A stretch of DNA of 11,797 bases from an uncultured Eubacteriales bacterium (GTDB taxonomy: Bacteria; Bacillota; Clostridia; Christensenellales; CAG-138), in NCBI GenBank assembly GCA_900543475.1, contig UQRU01000058.1:1-11797 (forward strand), written 5' to 3'. This document shows, one piece after another, positions 1 through 5,743 of this stretch; the stretch's first letter is position 1, and each line of letters begins with the position of its first letter. The notes beneath the pieces were generated by a model that did not search any database, was not told where the DNA came from, and worked only from the letters and a program-made list of their open reading frames with translations. A program made the translations under genes and the position numbers.

Positions 1-6
1 GCCGCC

Positions 7-23
7 GCCGGGCTGCGCCCGGC
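7..23. repeat. Perfect short hairpin at the left edge
   Basis: GCCGGGC (7-13) and GCCCGGC (17-23) form a perfect 7-bp stem with a TGC loop. No T tract follows on either strand, so I do not call it a terminator. It is the first of several compact GC hairpins in the gene-free stretch 1-180. Confidence 0.5.
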
Positions 24-33
24 AGCCGGCCCA

Positions 34-70
34 GTTTATAGGCCCGGGGCCCAGCCCCAGGCCTATAAAC
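34..70. repeat. Two-tier stem-loop with 10-bp perfect arms
   Basis: GTTTATAGGC (34-43) is the exact reverse complement of GCCTATAAAC (61-70). Inside it GGGGC (46-50) and GCCCC (54-58) pair around a CCA loop, giving an almost continuous hairpin. The mixed AT/GC arms make chance pairing unlikely. It has no clear T tract and lies more than 450 bases beyond the selD stop codon, so its role is unknown: a dispersed palindromic repeat, an RNA processing structure, or the end of a gene lying outside the window. Confidence 0.55.
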
Positions 71-179
71 GCCGCCGCCCCCTTCGCGGGGCAGGGGCTC
101 CAGACACCGGTGGTGGGGATGCGGTAGGAAAGGCCGAGCCAAGGGATAACAGCTAGCCAGGAGACGGCAAAGAACGCAA

Positions 180-410
180 GGGCGCCTGGGGGGCGGCGTT
201 TGGGCCGGGGGCACACGGGCCCGGCCCAACCCCAACCCCGGCGGGGCCCCCGGCCCCCCCCCGGATGGGGGGGTGTGGCGGGCCGGCCCCGCGCCCCCGG
301 GGACACACAACCCGGGGGGTTGGGGGATGTGGGCCCCGGGGGCCCCCCCCCGGGGGGGGGGGGCCCAACCCCCCCCCCGCCGCCCCCCCCCGGGGCCGCA
401 ACGACGCCAC
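180..410. other. G/C-only low-complexity stretch, no gene
   Basis: This stretch consists almost wholly of runs of G and C with a few ACAC and TTGGG islands. Open frames across it on both strands encode only Pro/Gly/Arg/Ala-rich sequence with no recognisable domain, so I treat them as chance. It resembles the poly-G/poly-C core at 5071-5220. The sequence may be unreliable here: homopolymer G calls are a known failure mode of two-colour sequencing at strong hairpins. The remaining bases 411-526 hold an A/T-rich patch (about 437-465) and no gene; I see no convincing terminator for selD there. Confidence 0.6.
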
Positions 411-526
411 AAAGGGAGACGGGAATCGCACGCTGAGAAAAGTAAAAATATTACAACTATAGGGCCCGGCATACCCAGGCGAGGGCTTTTACCGCCGTCT
501 TATGGCATAGCTGGGAAGGAGCCGGT

Positions 527-1579
527 TTAGGGTTCCACCAGGATGTATTCGTCTTCGGCCTGGCAGACTTCCCCGATGAGGCGGGCGTTTTGGACGCCCT
601 GCTGGCCCAGGGCGTCCAGCAGCCGCTCCGCATCCTGGGGCGCCACGCTGATCAAGAGCCCGCCGGCGGTCTGGGGATCGAACATGATGTCCGCCACATC
701 CAGGGGGACGGCGGCATGGAAGGAAACCTTGCCCTCCAAATGCGCCCGGTTCCGGTAGGCGCCGGCGGGGATGATCCCCTCCTGGGCCAGCTCCCGGGCT
801 TGGGGCAAAAGGGGTAGGGTACCGGCCATAAGCCGCAGGCTCAGGTTACTGCCCTGGGCCATCTCGGCGGCGTGGCCCAAGAGGCCGAAACCGGTGATAT
901 CCGTACAGCCGTGCACCGCCAGCCCTTCCATGGCCCGTTGGGCCCCGGCATTGAGGGTGGTCATGGTGCGGATCAGGGCCTGATAGGCGTCGTCTGGCAG
1001 GATATCCGCCTTGGCGGCAGTGGTAAGGATGCCGCTGCCCAGGGCCTTGGTGAGGATCAGCAGGTCCCCTTCCCGGGCGCCGCTGTTGGCCATGATCCGG
1101 TCAGGATGGACAAAGCCGGTGACGGAGAGGCCATATTTGGGCTCCTTATCCTCGATGGTATGGCCGCCGCACAGGCAGGCGCCGGCTTCAGCCACCTTGT
1201 CCGCGCCTCCCTCCAGGATGGCCCGTACGTGTTGGGGAGGCAGCTTGTCCGAGGGGAAGCAAAGCAGGTTCAAGGCCAGCTTGGGGGCGCCGCCCATGGC
1301 ATAGATATCGCTCAGGGCATTGGAGGCCGCCACCTGGCCAAAGGTATAGGGATCATCCACCATGGGCGGAAAAAAATCCACGGTTTGTATGATGGCAAGC
1401 TGGTCGCTTACCCGGTATACGGCTGCATCATCGCTGGTCTCCATCCCCACCAATAGATTGGGGTCCGACATGCGAGGCAAGCCGGTTAACATATCCTCCA
1501 GGACGCCCGGCCCGATCTTAGCCGCTCAGCCGCCGCAGGAGGTCATCTTGGAAAGGTAAATCTTTTCCCCTTCAGACAT
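527..1579 (-). CDS. selD: Selenide, water dikinase (selenophosphate synthetase), selenocysteine-containing
   Basis: SelD makes selenophosphate from selenide and ATP, the selenium donor for selenocysteine and selenouridine in tRNA. The start is ATG at 1579, preceded by an AAAGGAG site. The N-terminus reads MSEGEKIYLSKMTSCGG, then an in-frame TGA (1526-1528, codon 18), then AAKIGPGVL. The TGA falls at the catalytic Cys position (Cys17 in E. coli SelD), and Lys21 keeps the spacing of the conserved Lys20. Further family signatures are DDAAVY, NALSDIYAMGG (Mg/ATP-binding region), GGHTIEDKEP, TDITGFGLLGH and DPQTAGGLL. Read as Sec, the protein has 350 residues, a normal SelD length. An ATG-only reading would start at Met30 (1492) and lose the active site. 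It lies downstream of the DUF3343 gene after a 179-base gap holding a candidate promoter. I am very sure of the family and fairly sure of Sec18. Confidence 0.95.
1481..1511 (-). promoter_or_regulatory. Candidate bacterial SECIS hairpin for Sec18 of SelD
   Basis: On the minus strand, downstream of the UGA at 1526-1528, GCCGG (1511-1507) can pair with CCGGC (1485-1481). Inside it GUCC (1504-1501) pairs with GGAU (1496-1493), with one G-U pair, around a UGGA apical loop (1500-1497). The loop starts 26 nt after the UGA and has G at its second position, which fits the general bacterial SECIS pattern. The stem is broken by unpaired bases, so this is a fold by eye, not a computed structure. Confidence 0.45.
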
Positions 1580-1613
1580 GAGGCCGCTCCTTTCTATGCT
1601 GGTTCCATGGTTC

Positions 1614-1642
1614 ATTGTAGCATCTTCCAACGCCCCGTACAA
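1614..1642 (-). promoter_or_regulatory. Candidate sigma-A promoter for selD
   Basis: On the minus strand TTGTAC (1642-1637) and TACAAT (1619-1614) are separated by 17 bases. The -10 matches the consensus at 5 of 6 positions; the -35 matches only TTG. It lies about 35 bases upstream of the selD start, so selD could be transcribed alone as well as from yedE. Confidence 0.4.
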
Positions 1643-1664
1643 GGCCCGCCAAAGGCAAAGGGAA

Positions 1665-1690
1665 GGGACATGCCCCCTGGGACATGTCCC
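1665..1690. repeat. Tandem GGGACATG / CATGTCCC palindromic motif
   Basis: GGGACATG occurs at 1665-1672 and again at 1679-1686, and the second copy continues into CATGTCCC (1683-1690), making GGGACATGTCCC a perfect 12-base palindrome. The first copy can also pair with the last arm. On the minus strand it reads as two successive copies of a GGG(G/A)CATGTCCC unit. It sits between the DUF3343 gene and selD and may be a dispersed REP-like element or a transcript-shaping hairpin; there is no T tract. Confidence 0.5.
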
Positions 1691-1758
1691 CTGATGCTAG
1701 CTATCTTGCCGCCCTGTCCCGTTAAGGGAGGCCGGCAACCCTGGCAACCTGAAAGGCC

Positions 1759-1998
1759 TTAGCCTTCCTGGGCCCAGATCCGGACAAAGCCGGTCGTTTC
1801 CTGCAAATACACCGCCTCCGTATCCTCTACCAGCAGGGGCAAGAAATCCCCTTCCAGGTCAAAGGAAACGCAGCTGCCGCAGGAAGCGCTCACAGACCGG
1901 GGCGTAGGCATCATTTTGCCCGCAATGCCCTGCTTTTTCAAGCGCCGGGCAAAGGATTGGGCTGCAAAATGGGTATAAAAGGTTGCCAGATATTGCAT
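1759..1998 (-). CDS. DUF3343 family protein, putative Se/S carrier-like
   Basis: A 79-residue soluble protein beginning MQYLATFYTHFAAQSFARRL, with the DUF3343 core MMPTPRSVSASCGSCVSF. Cys40 and Cys43 form a CGSC pair that could bind a selenium or sulfur atom as a persulfide or selenide. The family (Pfam 'Se/S carrier protein-like') commonly sits beside selD, yedE or yedF, as here; a role as selenium carrier is inferred from that context and is not proven biochemically as far as I know. Its start lies only 4 bases after the stop of the TusA-like gene and no strong Shine-Dalgarno is visible, so translation is probably coupled to the upstream gene. The length is normal for the family. Confidence 0.85.
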   Translation of the reverse strand: MQYLATFYTHFAAQSFARRLKKQGIAGKMMPTPRSVSASCGSCVSFDLEGDFLPLLVEDTEAVYLQETTGFVRIWAQEG

Positions 1999-2002
1999 AG
2001 GT

Positions 2003-2209
2003 TTATTTTTGAATGGTCAGGGTAAATAAGCCGTCCTTGTCCGCCACGCTGACCTGATAGCCGCCGTTTTGGGCAAAGCGGGAAATGTTGGCCACAGCTA
2101 CTTGGTTGTCCACCAGGACCTGGACGCCGGCAGGGTCCGCCTTGAGGGCCTGCTTGGTCATGAGGACGGGTTCCGGGCAAGCCCGGCCGCAAGCATCGAT
2201 CTGTTTCAT
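2003..2209 (-). CDS. TusA/YedF/SirA-family sulfur (selenium) carrier
   Basis: A 68-residue protein starting MKQIDACGRACPEPVLMTKQAL. Cys11-Pro-Glu-Pro14 is the CPxP motif of the TusA/SirA/YedF family, whose cysteine carries sulfur or selenium as a persulfide-type adduct; a second cysteine (Cys7) lies four residues earlier. The start ATG at 2209 follows an AAGGAAGGAG ribosome binding site. In many Sec-using bacteria the neighbouring YedF is a two-domain protein of about 200 residues (TusA domain plus a DsrE-like domain). Here only the TusA domain is present and the next ORF begins 4 bases later, so DUF3343 may play the partner role. Encoded between yedE and the DUF3343 gene in the same direction; a selenium-handling job is inferred from this context. 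Confidence 0.85.
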   Translation of the reverse strand: MKQIDACGRACPEPVLMTKQALKADPAGVQVLVDNQVAVANISRFAQNGGYQVSVADKDGLFTLTIQK

Positions 2210-2246
2210 AATCCGGATACTCCTTCCTTATCAGCTAAGATCATAC

Positions 2247-2280
2247 CCCAAAAGGGGGAATTTGGGAACCCCCCTTTGGG
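2247..2280 (-). promoter_or_regulatory. Intercistronic stem-loop between yedE and the TusA-like gene
   Basis: CCCAAA plus a G5 run (2247-2258) pairs with a C6 run plus TTTGGG (2269-2280), an imperfect stem of about 11 bp with one bulge. It lies between the yedE stop and the ribosome binding site of the TusA-like gene. There is no T tract after it, so it is more likely an mRNA-stabilising or attenuating hairpin than a full terminator. Confidence 0.45.
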
Positions 2281-2298
2281 ACGGGTCGGCGTAGGGTG

Positions 2299-3363
2299 TT
2301 AGTCCTTTTGCTTCTGGATGTTGGCCAGGCCGATGATGGCGACCACCACCAGGCAGATGATCACAGCGATCTTCCCGTTGGCGGTGGGGCCGTCGGCGGA
2401 GGAAGCCAAGCCGAAGTTGTGGCAGAAAGCTGCGCCCACGGTCATGCCCAGCACGGCGATGCCGCTATCCCCATTGCCGCTGCCGGCCAGGATCAGCTGC
2501 CGGAGGGGGCAGCCGCCCAGCAGCACGCTGCCGAAACCGGTGAGCACCATGCCCAGGGCATTCCACAGGCCGTCGGTATGGGCGACGGGCTGGCCTTCAA
2601 AGGCAAAGTTCACGCCAGCGCCGCTGATCAGGTTCCCCAGCAGCACGGCAACAAAAATGGCGATGAACCCATAGAGCAGATGGCCGTCCTTGAACATGAC
2701 CGCATCCCGGATACCGCCCACCATGCACAGGCGGGACTTCTGGGCCAGGGCGCCGACGATCAGGCCGGCGATCAGGGCAACGGCGATGGGGGCCCGCATG
2801 GAGCCGGGGCCGCTTTCGCTGAAGAAGAGCAGGCCAGCGCCCAGGGTGAGCACCAGCAGCAGGCCCAGGGAAATGGCGCTGGGCAGATAGCCTTCCAGCT
2901 TGGGCAGGTCATAGGCCCGGCGCAGGGTAAAGCCTTTGTTGAGGAACAGGATGCCCAGCAGGATGCCCACCACAAAGCCAACCAAACCCACGATGGCGTT
3001 CAGGTCGCCGCCGCCGATGCGGATGACCATGCGCAGGGGGCAGCCCAGGAACATCAGGGCGCCAACCATGACGGTGAAGCCCAGCACAAACCGGGTCAAA
3101 GGCGCACTGCCGCCCTTGGGGGCGAATTCCTTGCCCACCAGGCTCATGATAAGGGCGCCCAGCACCAGGCCGATAATCTCAGGCCGGACATACTGGACGA
3201 TCTCCGCCCGGTGCATACCTACGCCGCCGGCGATATCCCGCAGGAAGCAGGCGATGCAGAAGCCCATGTTTTTCGGGTTGCCAAAGGCCACCAGCGCCAC
3301 GGCGATGATGCCCACCACCAGCCCGGACAAAATGACCAGGCCATGCTTTTTGATGAAGTTCAT
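2299..3363 (-). CDS. yedE: YedE-family membrane transporter, putative selenium importer
   Basis: A 354-residue polytopic membrane protein with about nine or ten hydrophobic helices. It has two related halves, each with a GCPLR motif (Cys108 and Cys285), plus conserved cysteines in GFCIACFLRD (Cys36, Cys39), SRLCMVGGIRD (Cys213) and AAFCHNFG (Cys314). This is the YeeE/YedE (DUF395) pattern, a family linked to transport of thiosulfate-like sulfur species and, in Sec-using genomes, assigned as a putative selenium transporter. I chose ATG 3363 (MNFIKKHGLVILSGL) because GGAGGT lies 9 bases upstream; a longer in-frame start at 3546 would add an N-terminus encoded by the A/T-rich promoter region and lacks such support. 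Its place ahead of the TusA-like, DUF3343 and selD genes favours selenium over sulfur; the exact substrate is not visible. Confidence 0.87.
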   Translation of the reverse strand: MNFIKKHGLVILSGLVVGIIAVALVAFGNPKNMGFCIACFLRDIAGGVGMHRAEIVQYVRPEIIGLVLGALIMSLVGKEFAPKGGSAPLTRFVLGFTVMVGALMFLGCPLRMVIRIGGGDLNAIVGLVGFVVGILLGILFLNKGFTLRRAYDLPKLEGYLPSAISLGLLLVLTLGAGLLFFSESGPGSMRAPIAVALIAGLIVGALAQKSRLCMVGGIRDAVMFKDGHLLYGFIAIFVAVLLGNLISGAGVNFAFEGQPVAHTDGLWNALGMVLTGFGSVLLGGCPLRQLILAGSGNGDSGIAVLGMTVGAAFCHNFGLASSADGPTANGKIAVIICLVVVAIIGLANIQKQKD

Positions 3364-3418
3364 GCGTATGATACCTCCATAAAGATGAATGATTGTGTGC
3401 GCCTTTTTAGGCAACTTC

Positions 3419-3447
3419 ATCATAGCGGCGACCGTGGATAAAAACAA
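3419..3447 (-). promoter_or_regulatory. Candidate promoter for the yedE operon
   Basis: On the minus strand TTGTTT (3447-3442) and TATGAT (3424-3419) are separated by 17 bases. The -10 is good (5 of 6); the -35 matches only TTG. It lies about 55 bases before the chosen yedE start. The divergent intergenic region 3364-3717 holds no gene; it contains this promoter, a GCCT-TTTT-AGGC mini-hairpin (3406-3417) in the yedE leader, an A/T-rich tract around 3440-3500 and the divergent promoter at 3656. Confidence 0.35.
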
Positions 3448-3655
3448 ATAGAAAATAGGATAAAAAATAAATATGAAATAGAAAAAATCTATGAACAAAC
3501 CATGCTCCCCATCTTCGCTCCTTTGGGAAATCTGCGGGAAAAGCAAGAAAAATAGCCTAATTATCAGCGGTTTTTCATCCGCCGCAGCAAGGGCCGTAGC
3601 AGGGATTTGGGAGGCAGGCTAAAAAATAACATCTATAAAGTATAAGAAATAATTC

Positions 3656-3684
3656 GGGACAAACCGCAGGGGATGCGTTATACT
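3656..3684 (+). promoter_or_regulatory. Candidate promoter for the cysteine desulfurase-like gene
   Basis: GGGACA (3656-3661) and TATACT (3679-3684) are spaced by 17 bases; the -35 matches 4 of 6 and the -10 matches 5 of 6 of the sigma-A consensus. It is about 33 bases upstream of the start codon at 3718 and divergent to the yedE promoter, so the two selenium transcripts could be co-regulated from one intergenic region. Confidence 0.4.
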
Positions 3685-3717
3685 ATACCAGGAGAAATAC
3701 CCAGGAGGCAATGCGCG

Positions 3718-4869
3718 ATGATTTACTTTGATAATGGCAGCACATCCTTCCCCAAAGCGCCAGGGGTGGGCGCAGCCATGGCGGCGCTGCTGGAGAACGC
3801 GGGCTTTAACATCAACCGGGGCGGCTATGAAGGCGCCTATGCAGTGGCGGATATGGTATTGGATACCCGGGAGATGCTATGCAAGCTCTTTGATTGGCAG
3901 GACCCCAAAGACGTGTGCTTTACCGGCAACGTGACCCAGTCGCTGAACCTGATCCTCAAGGGGTTCTTAAAGCCGGGGGATCATGTGGTGGTCAGCTCCA
4001 TGGAACACAATGCAGTCATGCGGCCCCTGAACCAGCTGGCGGCCCAGGGGGTCGCCTTTGACGCGGCCCAGGCCGATCCGGACGGTACCCTGCCTATAGC
4101 CCGGGTAGAGGCGCTGCTTCGGCCCGATACCCGCCTGGTGGTCATGACCCATGCCTCCAACATCTGCGGCACCATCCTGCCCATCCAGGCGGTGGGCGCC
4201 TTATGCAAGGAAAAGGGCATCCCCTTTGTGGTGGACGCTGCCCAGACCGCAGGCATCCTACCCCTTTCTATGAAAGACCTCCACGCCGCCGCCATCGCTT
4301 TCACCGGGCACAAGGGCCTGCTGGGCCCTCAGGGCATCGGCGGTATGGTGATCCGGGAAGATTTTGCCCAGCAGATCGAACCCCTGCTTAGCGGCGGTAC
4401 CGGCAGCGTTTCCGATACGGAATTCATGCCCCATTTCTTGCCTGACCGGTTTGAGAGCGGCACCATGAACTTGCCGGGGATCGCCGGGCTGAACGCAGCC
4501 CTGGCTTACATCCAGGAAACCGGGCTGGACAAGATCTACCAGACCGAAATGGCCCTTTGCGCACGCTTCCTGGCGGGGGCCCGCACTCTGAAAAACGTAC
4601 GCATTGCAGGCATGGACGGCCTAGAAGGCCGCGTGGCCACCGTTTCCCTGGACTTCACCCAGGCTGGCTTGGACAACGCCATGGTTTCCTTCCAACTGGA
4701 TAGCGAATACGGGATCATGACCCGGTGCGGGATGCATTGCGCCCCCCGGGCCCACAAGACCTTGGGTACCTTCCCCCAGGGTACGGTGCGCTTTGCCTTT
4801 GGGCATCGGAATACTCCCCAGGAGGTGGATACCTGTCTGGAGGCCTTGGAAACCATTCTGGCAGGCTAG
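3718..4869 (+). CDS. Class V aminotransferase-fold cysteine desulfurase / selenocysteine lyase-like enzyme
   Basis: A PLP enzyme of 383 residues. It begins IYFDNGSTSFPK, typical of the family. His97 stacks on PLP (SSMEHNAVMRP), Asp173 is in VVDAAQTAG, and Lys199 in FTGHKGLLGPQG is the Schiff-base lysine. The active-site loop TRCGMHCAP aligns with the RxGxHC motif of group II (SufS/CsdB) enzymes, making Cys341 the likely catalytic cysteine, with an extra Cys337 beside it. The sequence most resembles the 'cysteine desulfurase family protein' subfamily (EF2568-like) often found with selD in selenium-dependent clusters. It probably releases S or Se from (seleno)cysteine for transfer to the carriers or SelD; which substrate it prefers cannot be read from sequence. 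The start at 3718 has AGGAGG 9 bases upstream (3703-3708); an upstream in-frame ATG at 3673 lacks one and overlaps the promoter. Confidence 0.9.
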   Translation: MIYFDNGSTSFPKAPGVGAAMAALLENAGFNINRGGYEGAYAVADMVLDTREMLCKLFDWQDPKDVCFTGNVTQSLNLILKGFLKPGDHVVVSSMEHNAVMRPLNQLAAQGVAFDAAQADPDGTLPIARVEALLRPDTRLVVMTHASNICGTILPIQAVGALCKEKGIPFVVDAAQTAGILPLSMKDLHAAAIAFTGHKGLLGPQGIGGMVIREDFAQQIEPLLSGGTGSVSDTEFMPHFLPDRFESGTMNLPGIAGLNAALAYIQETGLDKIYQTEMALCARFLAGARTLKNVRIAGMDGLEGRVATVSLDFTQAGLDNAMVSFQLDSEYGIMTRCGMHCAPRAHKTLGTFPQGTVRFAFGHRNTPQEVDTCLEALETILAG

Positions 4870-4938
4870 GGACAATTTGCGCTGTCCCCCTTTTTGCGGG
4901 GCTTTGCCCCGCACCCCGCCCGCTTTTAAAAAAGCGGG
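4869..4938 (+). terminator. Terminator cluster after the desulfurase gene
   Basis: Three hairpins follow in a row. GGGACA (4869-4874) pairs with TGTCCC (4883-4888) and is followed by CC and five T (4891-4895), a plausible intrinsic terminator overlapping the stop codon. GCGGGGC (4896-4902) pairs with GCCCCGC (4906-4912) around TTT. CCCGCTTTT (4919-4927) pairs with AAAAGCGGG (4930-4938). Only the first has a T tract. Confidence 0.55.
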
Positions 4939-4969
4939 GGAAAACGGGCTAGGGGTTTGGGAATGTGCT

Positions 4970-4997
4970 GGCGCGCCGCGCATCGGGCGCGCCGCGC
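4970..4997. repeat. 12-base direct repeat GGCGCGCCGCGC
   Basis: GGCGCGCCGCGC occurs at 4970-4981 and exactly again at 4986-4997, separated by ATCG. The core GGCGCGCC is itself a perfect palindrome, so the two copies can also pair with each other. It is part of the gene-free stretch 4870-5423, just left of the poly-G/poly-C inverted repeat. Confidence 0.6.
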
Positions 4998-5056
4998 TTG
5001 CTACGATGTAGGAAAAGGCAGGGGATAATTGGCAATGGCCTGGGAGGCCGGCGGGA

Positions 5057-5234
<178 letters not shown>

Positions 5235-5300
5235 TTTGCTGGCGCAAAGGAGCCATGGAAACCTGGAATAAACGGTGGGGGGCGTCTGGCCCCAAGGTTA

Positions 5301-5326
5301 AAGCGGGGACCCCCGCTTATTTTTTT
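5301..5326 (+). terminator. Strong rho-independent terminator
   Basis: AAGCGGG (5301-5307) pairs with CCCGCTT (5312-5318) around a GACC loop, or as 8 bp with a 2-base loop, followed by A and seven T (5320-5326). No gene precedes it closely on the plus strand: the last one ends at 4869 behind its own terminator. It may act as a back-up or end an untranslated transcript. It insulates the spoVA genes from upstream transcription. Confidence 0.75.
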
Positions 5327-5423
5327 GTTGGAAAAAGGAAAAAGTCCCGGCTTCAAACCAAAACCCAACATAAAATACCGCCGCCAGCGCAAACTAGCTA
5401 CAGCAAACAACAGGAGGGTCCAT

Positions 5424-5582
5424 ATGACCAAGGGAAAACGGTATTTGTTTTTTATTTTGTTGGGGGTAGCCCTATTGGCGGGGTCCCTGTTGCTGTATTT
5501 GGGCTTTACCCAGCAACGGAGCGCCCCGTCCGGCGGTTCAAAATTCGTTTGGCGCGAGGGTGAGGAACGGGATGCAAGATAA
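5424..5582 (+). CDS. Small single-pass membrane protein, unknown function
   Basis: A 52-residue ORF starting MTKGKRYLFFILLGVALLAG with an AGGAGGG site 7-8 bases before the ATG. Residues 7-28 form one hydrophobic helix after a short basic N-terminus, followed by a polar tail of about 24 residues. I do not recognise a family. It is the first ORF after the terminator at 5301 and reads toward spoVAC, 161 bases away, so it may be co-transcribed with the spore genes, but no sporulation motif is visible. The good ribosome binding site and clear membrane segment argue that it is real. I did not find a convincing sigma-G-type promoter in 5327-5423. Confidence 0.55.
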   Translation: MTKGKRYLFFILLGVALLAGSLLLYLGFTQQRSAPSGGSKFVWREGEERDAR

Positions 5583-5724
5583 AGGGTATACTGCCTTACC
5601 GTCCGGGGACCCGGCGGGCCCCCTTCATACGGAGCGGGAGATCCGTTACCGGCCCTATACGGCGCGGGTATACGGCGTGCGGGCGGAGCGAAGCCCCGGG
5701 GCAAAGCACCCCAGGAACGGATAA
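5572..5724 (+). CDS. Doubtful 50-residue ORF between the small membrane protein and spoVAC
   Basis: An ATG at 5572 follows TGAGGAA with suitable spacing and overlaps the end of the 52-residue ORF by 11 bases, an arrangement typical of coupled genes. It would encode MQDKGYTALPSGDPAGPLHT and then an Arg/Tyr-rich tail ending at TAA 5722-5724, just before the spoVAC ribosome binding site. Against it: no recognised family, and it spans a tandem TATACGGCG repeat and a GAAGCCCCGGGGC palindrome, so the open frame may be chance. Confidence 0.25.
   Translation: MQDKGYTALPSGDPAGPLHTEREIRYRPYTARVYGVRAERSPGAKHPRNG
5656..5683. repeat. Short imperfect tandem repeat upstream of spoVAC
   Basis: TATACGGCGCGGG (5656-5668) is followed directly by TATACGGCGTGCGGG (5669-5683), two copies of one unit that differ by a two-base insertion. 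It lies about 60 bases before the spoVAC start, inside the doubtful ORF at 5572-5724. Function unknown; it could be replication slippage or a degenerate palindromic repeat. Confidence 0.45.
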
Positions 5725-5743
5725 GATAAGGAGCATATGCAAA

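Noticed and set aside
427..526. tRNA-Sec (selC) near selD
   Set aside because: I looked for a long extra arm, a UCA anticodon and a GGTTCGAATCC-type T loop on both strands and found none.
153..530. Several overlapping Pro/Gly-rich open frames on both strands across the G/C region
   Set aside because: They exist because G/C-only DNA has almost no stop codons; the products are low-complexity with no domain, and no ribosome binding site supports any of them.
1492..1492. Met30 as the start of selD
   Set aside because: It would omit the catalytic residue and conserved lysine; the upstream ATG at 1579 has a good ribosome binding site and the intervening TGA fits Sec.
2296..3441. Plus-strand 381-codon open frame opposite yedE
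   Set aside because: His/Gln/Ala/Asp-rich composition typical of an antisense frame of a GC-rich membrane protein gene; the minus strand encodes a clear YedE.
5327..5423. Sigma-G promoter for the spoVA genes (CATAAAATA near 5368)
   Set aside because: The -10-like word lacks a -35 of the GCATA type at the right distance, so I could not support it.
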